Notes under the pieces: model-generated
What the model saw: the letters and a program-made list of their open reading frames with translations, nothing else
Database searches by the model: none
What the model was told of the DNA's origin: nothing
Program-made: the position numbers and the translations under genes
Part shown: positions 7,706 through 13,643 of the stretch, in pieces
Numbering within the stretch: the first letter of the stretch is position 1
Layout: the number at the start of each line of letters is the position of its first letter
Assembly (NCBI GenBank): GCA_025350985.1
Contig: JANXWU010000434.1
Coordinates: 1 to 13,729, forward strand
From: Spartobacteria bacterium
GTDB taxonomy: Bacteria; Verrucomicrobiota; Verrucomicrobiia; Chthoniobacterales; Chthoniobacteraceae
Direction of reading: 5' to 3'
Length of the DNA stretch: 13,729 nt

Positions 7706-8531
7706 CCAAAGAGCGCGCGCTGCCTCCAGCGCGGCGGCGCGTGAGTGGTGGCCTCAAGAAAAATCGCAGCACAAACATCGGCACGGTACACGCGGCCGCC
7801 ATCGCCACTGCGAGCAGTAACCCCGGAATCACGCGCGCGGAATCTTTTTCCAATGCGCGCAGTCCGGCTTGCGCCACCCGGGCGAGTGGCATTTTGAAAA
7901 TCTCCGGCGCGGGCAGAGCCTCTCCGGCTTCCCGTTCAGCCACTTCTCGAAACTCCGTGTCCATCGGACCCGGACACAGCGCGGTCACCCGCACTCCCGT
8001 GCCGCGCAACTCCGCGCGCAAACCCTCGGTGAAGCTGGTGACGTAGGCCTTCGTCGCGGAATAAACGGTCATATTCGGCACCGGCACAAAGCCGACAATG
8101 GAACTGACATTGAGAATGGCCGCGCGCTTCATTGAGATCATCCCCGGCAGCAAGTGATGCGTGAATTTAGTCAAGGCGAGGATGTTCACGTCGAGGATGC
8201 GTTTTACTTTTTCCCATTCGCTTTCGTCGAAAAATCCGTGGTCGCCGAGTCCGGCGTTATTGACCAGCAGATCGATGCGCAGATCGCATTCGCCGAGCCA
8301 GCGGAAAAATTCGTGAACCGCCTCGTCGTCGCACAGGTCGAGGCCATAGCAGTAAACGGAAAGCTCCGGATGCGCGCGGGTGAGTTCGTCGCGAAGTTCG
8401 TTCAACCGATCAAGTCGGCGCGCGACGAGGACGAGCGCGCGGGCTTCGGGCGCAAGCTGGCGCGCGAACTCGCGCCCTAGCCCAGCCGAGGCTCCGGCGA
8501 TCAGGGCGGTGCAATGGGTCAGATAGCTCAT
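7677..8531 (-). CDS. SDR-family NAD(P)-dependent oxidoreductase with C-terminal hydrophobic segment
   Basis: The 284-residue classical short-chain dehydrogenase/reductase has LIAGASAGLGRE (10-21) as the cofactor-binding TGxxxGxG equivalent, and LLVNNAG (88-94). The catalytic tetrad Asn116, Ser144, Tyr157 and Lys161 lies in NVSSIVGF and YSATK, and a PG turn is at 187-188. It oxidises or reduces an unknown alcohol/carbonyl substrate. The ATG at 8531 puts the Rossmann motif at the usual distance from the N-terminus; an upstream in-frame start at 8630 would add 33 unlikely residues and reach into repeat sequence. Residues 236-259 form a hydrophobic stretch that may anchor the protein to the membrane. 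It overlaps the GH75 gene by 29 bases, so the two are probably co-transcribed. Confidence 0.92.
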   Translation of the reverse strand: MSYLTHCTALIAGASAGLGREFARQLAPEARALVLVARRLDRLNELRDELTRAHPELSVYCYGLDLCDDEAVHEFFRWLGECDLRIDLLVNNAGLGDHGFFDESEWEKVKRILDVNILALTKFTHHLLPGMISMKRAAILNVSSIVGFVPVPNMTVYSATKAYVTSFTEGLRAELRGTGVRVTALCPGPMDTEFREVAEREAGEALPAPEIFKMPLARVAQAGLRALEKDSARVIPGLLLAVAMAAACTVPMFVLRFFLRPPLTRRRAGGSARSLDEIRTAAKR

Positions 8532-8550
8532 GGCTGGCGGGGATGCGTGA

Positions 8551-8564
8551 CTGTTTTCAAACAG
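8551..8564. promoter_or_regulatory. 14-base palindrome upstream of the SDR gene
   Basis: CTGTTTTCAAACAG is a six-base inverted repeat (CTGTTT/AAACAG) around a two-base centre, 19 bases before the SDR ATG and just downstream of the candidate promoter. Its position suits an operator or a short 5' UTR hairpin. With no known regulator it is only a candidate. Confidence 0.3.
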
Positions 8565-8579
8565 CGAAACGGGCGTCCT

Positions 8580-8609
8580 ATTCTTACCGGCTGGGTTAGC
8601 ACTTATCAA
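8580..8609 (-). promoter_or_regulatory. Candidate sigma-70 promoter for SDR/GH75
   Basis: On the minus strand TTGATA (8609-8604, five of six to TTGACA) is followed after 18 bases by AAGAAT (8585-8580, four of six to TATAAT). It lies about 50 bases before the SDR start and immediately inside the edge of repeat copy B. It is a pattern match only. Confidence 0.35.
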
Positions 8610-8619
8610 CGCACAAGCT

Positions 8620-8791
8620 GGTAATGGCACAGTTTGAAAAAACGCGATCTGTCATTCTGAGCGCAGGCTTGGCGGAGTCGAAGAATCTCTTGAACCATTT
8701 TTCGGCGTGCCGATTCACGGGAAAGTGCATGAGATTCTTCGACTTCGTTCCGTTCGCCTGTGGCGAACTCCACTGCGCTCAGAATGACACG
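8620..8791. repeat. Quasi-palindromic interspersed repeat, copy B (inverted relative to copy A)
   Basis: Read left to right this copy matches the reverse complement of copy A: GGTAATGGCACAGTTTGAAA, then CGATCTGTCATTCTGAGCGC, then GAGTCGAAGAATCTCTTGAA, and later GTGCATGAGATTCTTCGACT and GAACTCCACTGCGCTCAGAA. The last roughly 25 bases of the element, present in copy A, are missing; the sequence passes from GAATGACACGT straight into the A-tract of the rpsR terminator. This end has been lost or overwritten. Confidence 0.8.
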
Positions 8792-8792
8792 T

Positions 8793-8825
8793 AAAAAAAC
8801 AGCCCGACTTTTTCGAGTCGGGCTG
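8793..8825 (-). terminator. Intrinsic terminator of the rpsR cluster
   Basis: On the minus strand a perfect 10-base stem, CAGCCCGACT/AGTCGGGCTG (8825-8816 with 8809-8800), encloses a six-base loop and is followed by seven T (8799-8793). It lies 44 bases after the rpsR stop and should end the transcript before repeat copy B. Confidence 0.88.
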
Positions 8826-8869
8826 CGTTCAGTTGAAACAGGATCGGCGGCACCGAAAGGTGGTTCGGC

Positions 8870-9109
8870 TTATTTCATCAAAAGCAAAGCGCGCGACCGT
8901 TTGATTTCGTTCGTGATCTTGCGATGAAGATGCGCGGGCATTCCGGTGACACGACGCGGAAGAATCTTGCCGCTCTCGGTGCAGAATTTCTTGAGGAGAT
9001 CGGGGTTTTTATAGTCAATCGCCTGGGTATCGATGTCGATGCGACGGCGCGGCATGGGCCGGTTATGTCGGCGCAAATTCGAGCGGCGTTTGGGTGTTTT
9101 CGGTTCCAT
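8870..9109 (-). CDS. rpsR: Small ribosomal subunit protein bS18
   Basis: The 79-residue protein is a normal-length bS18, a 30S platform component that binds next to bS6. Recognisable segments are [21 protein letters not shown] (read as the YKDxxxLxxFxxExGKILPR core, about 32-52) and the ending [15 protein letters not shown]. The N-terminus is basic, with [10 protein letters not shown]. The ATG at 9109 follows the rpmG stop by six bases with no obvious Shine-Dalgarno sequence, so translation probably depends on coupling. bS18 is more commonly encoded with rpsF, ssb and rplI; here its partner is rpmG. An intrinsic terminator follows. Confidence 0.97.
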   Translation of the reverse strand: MEPKTPKRRSNLRRHNRPMPRRRIDIDTQAIDYKNPDLLKKFCTESGKILPRRVTGMPAHLHRKITNEIKRSRALLLMK

Positions 9110-9115
9110 GGTGAG

Positions 9116-9289
9116 TTAGCGGATTTCGCGATGCAGCGTGTGGCGTTTCAGGTTCGGATTGTATTTTTTCTTCTCGAGCCGGTTCGGCGTGCGAATGCTT
9201 TTTTTGTTCCGCGTGCTGGTGTAGCGGGAGGGCGACTGGCCGAGCGCGCGCGCTTCGGTGCATTCGAGGGTGATCAGTTCTTGGGCCAT
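9116..9289 (-). CDS. rpmG: Large ribosomal subunit protein bL33, cysteine-poor form
   Basis: The 57-residue product [20 protein letters not shown]... continues with [20 protein letters not shown] and ends [15 protein letters not shown], the signature of bL33. It lacks the CxxC pairs of zinc-binding bL33: Cys10 remains, but Ala replaces the next cysteine and the C-terminal pair is YNPN. It is therefore the zinc-independent (C-minus) type. The start at 9289 is supported by AAGGA (9301-9297), seven bases upstream, which sits over the last codons and stop of the preceding TraR/DksA gene. Only three bases separate that stop from this ATG. Confidence 0.95.
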   Translation of the reverse strand: MAQELITLECTEARALGQSPSRYTSTRNKKSIRTPNRLEKKKYNPNLKRHTLHREIR

Positions 9290-9292
9290 AAG

Positions 9293-10084
9293 TTATTCCT
9301 TGGGTTCTTCCGTCTTTTCTTCCTCTTCGCCTTCCGCTCCATCCTCGTCGTCGGTCAATCCAAAGAGTGAAGTCACCGGCTGACGCGAACGCGAGAGTTT
9401 GCGCTCCTTTTCCAGCCGCGACTGGCAATCGACGGTGAAACGCGTGAACGGGATCACTTCCAAACGCGCCTGCGGGATGGGCTTGTTGCAGAGCTCACAG
9501 TTTCCGTAGCTGCCGAGGTCGAGGCGCTTGATGGCCTCGTTGATTTCGTAAAGGGCGTCCTGTTCCTGCGAGAGGAGATTGAGCGCGAAATCCCGGTCGT
9601 AGGCGTCGCTGCCCGCATCGGCCTGGTGCATCCCGAAGGCCGACGCTTCGCTGCCCTCGGCGCGGGAACGCAGGTTGTCCTTGGCCACGCCAGCCATCGA
9701 ATCGAGCATCGCATCACGAAGATAGAGCAATCGTTTCTGCTGCTCTTTTAAAAATGGCGTCAGCACGGCCGGCTTCACCGGTTTTGTGGGCTGCAAAAAT
9801 CGGGAGGACAAACTAACAAAGGCTGGCTTCGTGCTTTTTCCGGCCGCCGCTTTGTCCACCCGAACCGGCTTGTGATTCGTCGAAGAATTTTGGGCCGGTG
9901 CCTTCGAGGCTGGCTTGGAAGAAGATTTGACCGCCGGCTTGTGCGAAGGTTTGAGCGCAGGTTTACCCGCCGGTTTTGCCTTGGCGGCAGGCTTTTTCAA
10001 CGCAGGTTTCGGGGCCTTGGATTTCGCAGTCTTCGCGGATTTGGCAGCTTTGGGCTGGGGTTTCGATTTGTTCGATTTAGCCAT
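9293..10084 (-). CDS. TraR/DksA-type zinc-finger protein with Lys/Ala/Pro-rich N-terminal tail
   Basis: The 263-residue protein has three parts. Residues 1-90 are a low-complexity Lys/Ala/Pro/Ser tail resembling histone H1 or AlgP tails. Residues about 105-190 are a helical segment with the DksA-like coil-tip acidic motif SDAYDRDFAL (159-168). The zinc-finger region is GNCELCNKPIPQARLEVIPF with a later VDC (196-220), followed by a very acidic tail (244-263). In C196-x2-C199-x17-x-x2-C220 the canonical third cysteine is Thr217, so one zinc ligand is lost. DksA relatives bind the RNA polymerase secondary channel and tune rRNA and ribosomal protein transcription; whether this one does is inference. 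The ATG at 10084 begins MAKSNKSK; an upstream in-frame start at 10168 would add an implausible 28 residues. It leads the cluster with rpmG and rpsR. Confidence 0.88.
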   Translation of the reverse strand: MAKSNKSKPQPKAAKSAKTAKSKAPKPALKKPAAKAKPAGKPALKPSHKPAVKSSSKPASKAPAQNSSTNHKPVRVDKAAAGKSTKPAFVSLSSRFLQPTKPVKPAVLTPFLKEQQKRLLYLRDAMLDSMAGVAKDNLRSRAEGSEASAFGMHQADAGSDAYDRDFALNLLSQEQDALYEINEAIKRLDLGSYGNCELCNKPIPQARLEVIPFTRFTVDCQSRLEKERKLSRSRQPVTSLFGLTDDEDGAEGEEEEKTEEPKE

Positions 10085-10150
10085 GGAGATTCTTTGGAAT
10101 AACGCTCGCGGGAGCCTCTCCCAAAATTTGAAGGGCGAATACTTAAAGGG

Positions 10151-10175
10151 TTTCCCCAGTGGGCGCAAGGGGAAA
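10151..10175. promoter_or_regulatory. Inverted repeat in the upstream region of the TraR/DksA gene
   Basis: TTTCCCC (10151-10157) and GGGGAAA (10169-10175) form a perfect seven-base stem with an 11-base loop, 67 bases before the TraR/DksA ATG and 38 bases after the end of the permease gene. It could be an operator, a 5' UTR hairpin, or a weak terminator for the permease transcript, although no T-run follows it directly. Confidence 0.3.
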
Positions 10176-10212
10176 TGGCGAACATTTTTTTACCCTGTTT
10201 TCCGCCCGTTTT

Positions 10213-11010
10213 TCAGGAACTTGCGCTCGAATATCGCGTCACGGCGAAGCGCCAAAAAATGCGGGTTCCCGCAACCACCGCCGCGGTGGCGAGGGCGAGT
10301 TGCAGCATGCGCGCCGACGGCGATTCAAACGAGCGCGCCAGCAATCGGGCGGGCACATTGGCCACGAGAATGACCGGGATGATCCAACTGAAAACAAACT
10401 TAAACCAGCCGCGCCCGAAGATGGCGTCGGGATACCGCGCGATGTTGAAGAGGTTGTAGTAACCGAAGATCAACCCCTGCGCGCGCACGATCCAGAAGCT
10501 CAGCGTCGAGAGCGCGAGCATGATGGAATAATGAATGGCGACGCCGAGCGTGACCGCCAGAACGTAGAGCGCGAGGTGGCTTGCCGTCGGGATGACGGAA
10601 AGTTTCACGAGCGAAAAAACGACGATCGCGACGCCGACCAGCGCGTTGACCACGTTGTCGAGACCGAACTGCCGCGTGGACACGGCGAACTGCGAATCGA
10701 CCGGCAGCAGCAGCATGAGGTCGAGCTTCCCGGTGCGGACGAGTTCGGGAAGGTTCGCGACGTTCACGTAAAAAAAAGCCTGGAACAACTGCCCGATAAT
10801 TTGATGCGTGCCGGTCAGCAGCACGATCTCCCATTTCGACCAGTCGCCGATGCGATCGACGTACTGGAACAGCACTTCGATGAAGACAATTTGTCCGGCG
10901 AACCAGAGGAACTCGACCAGCATCCAAAGGAGGAAGTTCGCCTTGAAACTCATTTCGCGAATGAGCGAATTGCGCAGCATGATCCAGTAGATTTCGAGGT
11001 AGCGTTTCAT
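10213..11010 (-). CDS. ABC-2 family transporter permease (second of pair)
   Basis: The 265-residue membrane protein has about six hydrophobic segments, near residues 24-48, 62-80, 118-137, 145-170, 203-220 and 235-252. The cytoplasmic segment LVRTGKLDLMLLLPVDSQF (90-108) is the coupling-type loop of the ABC-2 permease family once called DUF990 (ABC2_membrane_6). Such permeases work as pairs with a separate ATP-binding protein; the substrate is unknown. The ATG at 11010 overlaps the stop of the first permease in an ATGA (four bases), so translation is coupled. Upstream in-frame residues to 11184 read through the neighbour's coding sequence and were rejected. No ATPase gene is adjacent. Confidence 0.88.
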   Translation of the reverse strand: MKRYLEIYWIMLRNSLIREMSFKANFLLWMLVEFLWFAGQIVFIEVLFQYVDRIGDWSKWEIVLLTGTHQIIGQLFQAFFYVNVANLPELVRTGKLDLMLLLPVDSQFAVSTRQFGLDNVVNALVGVAIVVFSLVKLSVIPTASHLALYVLAVTLGVAIHYSIMLALSTLSFWIVRAQGLIFGYYNLFNIARYPDAIFGRGWFKFVFSWIIPVILVANVPARLLARSFESPSARMLQLALATAAVVAGTRIFWRFAVTRYSSASS

Positions 11011-11828
11011 CCGCCCACCGCCTGGTAATGCCGCACGCCGCGGCTCCACATCAGCCGCGCGATTCCCCACGTCGCCAGCAGCCATCCCGCCTGAATCGCC
11101 AAGCCGCTCCACAGCGCCGCGCCGCGTGTTTTTTCCATGAACACCGACACGGGAAAAAACATCTCGTAGGTGAACGGCAGCCATTTCAGCGCGGTCTGAA
11201 TCGACGCCGGCATGATGTCGAGCGGGAAGATGTGGCCGCTCAGGAAATATTCAAACGAGTAGAGCAGGAAGACGACCGTGGAGATTTCCAGAATCCAAAA
11301 CGCCAGCATCGCCAGCGAGTAGGCGATGAAGAATTGGATGAGCGCCGCCATGGCCAGCGAGACGGGGAAAAGCGCCCACGTCCGCGGGTCGCGCGGCAGC
11401 GTGACGTAGGCGCGAAAGTAAAAAAAGATCAGCGCAATCGGCACGATCGTCACCGCCGTGTAAAGCAGCCGATAGCTCCCGAACAGGCAAAGGCGGTAGT
11501 GCAGATAGTTGATGGGCTTCGTGATGAGCGCGCTGATTTGCCCCTCGCGAATGTCGGCGGCGATCTGCCATTCGTCCTCGGTCGGCGTGACGAGGCTGTC
11601 CACCAGCATCGTGAGCAGGAAATAAAAGACCATCGAGCTGTACTCGTAACCGGCGATGCCCGCGCCGCGCGTCTGAAACATCGCGCCCCAAATCGCCACC
11701 GTGCCGACCAGTGGTACGACGCTGAAGATCGAGCGGATGAAAAAATTCCACCGATAAACAAAGGTGTTCTGCAACCCGATGTCGAAAACCTTGAGATATT
11801 TTCGGGCTGCAAGCACGCGCGTGTTCAT
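11007..11828 (-). CDS. ABC-2 family transporter permease (first of pair)
   Basis: The 273-residue membrane protein has about six hydrophobic segments, near residues 30-50, 63-80, 120-140, 150-180, 183-203 and 240-260. Its cytoplasmic loop DIREGQISALITKPINYLHY (92-111) parallels the VRTGKLD loop of its partner and is characteristic of ABC-2 permeases of the DUF990 type. It overlaps pdxA upstream and the second permease downstream, each by a four-base ATGA, an arrangement that indicates translational coupling and 1:1 production of the two permeases. The transport substrate cannot be inferred from sequence. The ATPase partner must be encoded outside the window. Confidence 0.88.
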   Translation of the reverse strand: MNTRVLAARKYLKVFDIGLQNTFVYRWNFFIRSIFSVVPLVGTVAIWGAMFQTRGAGIAGYEYSSMVFYFLLTMLVDSLVTPTEDEWQIAADIREGQISALITKPINYLHYRLCLFGSYRLLYTAVTIVPIALIFFYFRAYVTLPRDPRTWALFPVSLAMAALIQFFIAYSLAMLAFWILEISTVVFLLYSFEYFLSGHIFPLDIMPASIQTALKWLPFTYEMFFPVSVFMEKTRGAALWSGLAIQAGWLLATWGIARLMWSRGVRHYQAVGG

Positions 11829-12712
11829 GCCGTCGGTCCCAAATTCTTTTTCACGAGTTCCGCCGCGAGGTTGATCGCCGTGATCATGCTGTCGGACCGT
11901 GCGATGTTTTTTCCCGCAATCTCAAATGCCGTGCCGTGATCGGGGCTCGTGCGGGGGAACGGAAGGCCCAAGGTCACGTTCACGCCTTCGTCGAAAGCGT
12001 GGAGTTTCAGCGGGATCAAACCCTGGTCGTGGTACATGCAAAGCACGCCGTCGAATTCGCCGCGCGCAGCGCGATAAAAGACCGTGTCGGGCGACAGCGG
12101 GCCGGCGAAGATTGCGGATTGCGGATTGCGGATTGCGGAAAGATCAGCAACCGCCGGCGCGATGAGTTCAATTTCCTCGCGTCCAAGATCGCCACTCTCA
12201 CCGGCGTGCGGGTTCAATCCAGCGACTGCGATGCGCGGCGCGCGCCCGAGCCGCCGCGTGAGAAACTCAGCGAGCAACTTTCCCACGCGCACGATCTCAC
12301 TTTTGCTCAACGCACCCGCTACTTCACACAGCGGAATGTGCGCGGTCACGAGCGCGACCGTGAGCGCACCGCCGGTCAGGCACATCGCGAAATTTTCCAC
12401 CCCGCAACGCGCGGCAAAGAACTCCGTCTGCCCAGGAAAATGAAAACCAACCGAGTGCATTCGCGCCTTGCTTACCGGCGCGGTGACCACCGCTGCAATC
12501 TCGCCCGTGAGCGCGAGCCGTGCCGATTCTTCAAGCGCAGCAAAAGCAGCGTGCGCGGTTTTCAGCGTTGGTTTTCCCGGTTCGCCATCGGTCACATCGC
12601 CGATGACGCGATACGAAAAATCCGCGTCGAGTTTTCCCGAAGCCAGGGCTCCGCGCACGATCTCCGGACCGATGCCGGCGGCGTCGCCGAGGGTGATGCC
12701 GATGGTGGTCAT
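11825..12712 (-). CDS. pdxA: 4-hydroxythreonine-4-phosphate dehydrogenase PdxA
   Basis: PdxA oxidises 4-phosphohydroxy-threonine with NAD in pyridoxal 5'-phosphate synthesis. The 295-residue product shows ITLGDAAGIGPE (6-17), VVTAPVSK (75-82), GFHFPGQTEF (89-98), GLNPHAGE with metal ligand His169, CMYHDQGLIPLK with His228, and SPDHGTAFEIAG with His259, so the three metal-binding histidines are kept. It is shorter than the roughly 330-residue enterobacterial enzyme, mainly because of a contracted segment after about residue 38. Residues 192-201 (SAIRNPQSAI) come from a heptanucleotide tandem repeat and replace the loop before GPLSPDT. The ATG at 12712 lies 28 bases after the PPIase stop without a clear Shine-Dalgarno sequence. 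The stop overlaps the next gene as ATGA. Some PdxA homologues act on other substrates. Confidence 0.95.
   Translation of the reverse strand: MTTIGITLGDAAGIGPEIVRGALASGKLDADFSYRVIGDVTDGEPGKPTLKTAHAAFAALEESARLALTGEIAAVVTAPVSKARMHSVGFHFPGQTEFFAARCGVENFAMCLTGGALTVALVTAHIPLCEVAGALSKSEIVRVGKLLAEFLTRRLGRAPRIAVAGLNPHAGESGDLGREEIELIAPAVADLSAIRNPQSAIFAGPLSPDTVFYRAARGEFDGVLCMYHDQGLIPLKLHAFDEGVNVTLGLPFPRTSPDHGTAFEIAGKNIARSDSMITAINLAAELVKKNLGPTA
12111..12138. repeat. Four tandem copies of ATTGCGG inside pdxA
   Basis: ATTGCGG occurs four times in perfect tandem (28 bases). On the coding strand it encodes SAIRNPQSAI. The unit is seven bases, so gain or loss of one copy would shift the pdxA frame; three copies (21 bases) would preserve it. 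Confidence 0.9.
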
Positions 12713-12740
12713 CGAGGACGCCCGTGCATGAGCGCGGAAA

Positions 12741-13643
12741 CTAAAACGTCTTGATGTAAGCCTTCTTCCGCAGGCTATCGATCCAGTGCTGCTGGAGTTT
12801 CTGCCGCTCTTCCTGTGCCAGCTTTTTCTCGATCTCCGCGCGCACTTCCCGCAGCGGTTTGGTAACCGTCTTCTTCCTCGCCTCGACGTAAAGCAGGTAA
12901 AAATTCCCCGCCATTTCGACGATGTCGCTGACTTCGCCGGTCTTCAGCTTAAAGGCGATGCGGGTGAGGCTTTCGTTGAGCGTGTGCCGGTCGATCCAGC
13001 CCCAGTCGCCCTCGTTTTCCTTCGTGCTGTCCTGCGAATACATCTGCGCCAGCTTCCCAAACTCTGCGCCCGCCACGATCTTCTCACGAATTTCCTTCAG
13101 CATGTTCTTCGACACGCCGCTGTCGTTTTCGTCTTTTTTCAAAACGATCATCCGCAACTTGATCTGCTCCGGCGTCGAGAACTCCTCGCTGTTTTTGGCA
13201 AAATATTCCTCGATCCGCTTCGGTGGAATCACCACGTCGTTCTTCACCGACTTCGAGCGCATCGACTGCACGATAATGCTCTTTTTTTCCATCTCGCGGA
13301 ACTTGTCCATCGACAAACCCTGCGCCTCAAGCGTGCGCGTGAACGCTTTGCGGTCTCCGCTGAAATCCTCCCGGATGCGCGTCTGAATCTGCTCGTCAAT
13401 GGCGAACTCGGGGATGACGAATTTGTTCTTGTCGAACTCCTGCAACACGAGCTGCCGGTCGATGAGATTGTTCAACGCATCCGTGCGGATTTTTTTAATT
13501 TGCTCGACCAGTTCCTTGCCTTGCACCCCGCTGTCGTGCAGCGCTTTTTCGCGCGGGCCGACCAGCTCCCGCACCTGCGAAACGGTGATCACCTCCGACT
13601 TCGTCGCGCCCGCGCCTTGCACGACGGCGGCGACACCATCCAG
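12741..13643 (-). CDS. SurA/parvulin-type peptidyl-prolyl cis-trans isomerase (5' end missing)
   Basis: About 300 residues are recognisable, from LDGVAAVV to the stop at 12741. The N-terminal SurA-like chaperone region (about 1-150) includes EVITVSQVRELVGPREKAL and LIDRQLVLQEF. The parvulin rotamase domain (about 158-260) shows IKLRMIVLKK, FGKLAQMYSQDSTKENEGDW and GEVSDIVEMAGNFYLLYVEA. Such proteins help fold outer-membrane proteins in the periplasm and normally begin with a signal peptide just before (V/L)(N/D)GVAAVV. None is present here: the frame continues open past a TTG at 13676 to the edge, but reads RLPLARAIGIAQET and earlier residues with no hydrophobic core. From about 13635 the opposite strand reads as another protein, so the true start appears to be lost at a junction. 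It is first in a set with pdxA and two permeases. Confidence 0.88.
   Translation of the reverse strand: MDGVAAVVQGAGATKSEVITVSQVRELVGPREKALHDSGVQGKELVEQIKKIRTDALNNLIDRQLVLQEFDKNKFVIPEFAIDEQIQTRIREDFSGDRKAFTRTLEAQGLSMDKFREMEKKSIIVQSMRSKSVKNDVVIPPKRIEEYFAKNSEEFSTPEQIKLRMIVLKKDENDSGVSKNMLKEIREKIVAGAEFGKLAQMYSQDSTKENEGDWGWIDRHTLNESLTRIAFKLKTGEVSDIVEMAGNFYLLYVEARKKTVTKPLREVRAEIEKKLAQEERQKLQQHWIDSLRKKAYIKTF

Larger units (their letters stand above)
8532..8869. other. Intergenic region without a gene (SDR upstream region, repeat copy B, rpsR terminator)
   Basis: These 338 bases hold, from left to right, a 14-base palindrome and candidate promoter for the SDR gene, repeat copy B (8620-8791), the rpsR terminator (8793-8825), and about 44 bases of rpsR 3' trailer. 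No credible coding sequence was seen. Confidence 0.7.

Noticed and set aside
6007..8791. Composite transposon around the SDR/GH75 genes
   Set aside because: The flanking repeats are short and non-coding, and no transposase is present between or near them; inversion or simple co-location is a safer reading.
10159..11939. Long plus-strand open frames rich in Asp, Glu, Arg and His opposite the two permease genes
   Set aside because: They mirror hydrophobic codons of the permeases (antisense of Leu, Val, Ile and Ala codons gives charged residues), a known artefact.
12708..12728. Six-codon minus-strand frame (ATG at 12728) whose stop overlaps the pdxA start as ATGA
   Set aside because: It might be a leader peptide, but it is too short to distinguish from chance and has no attenuator-like structure.
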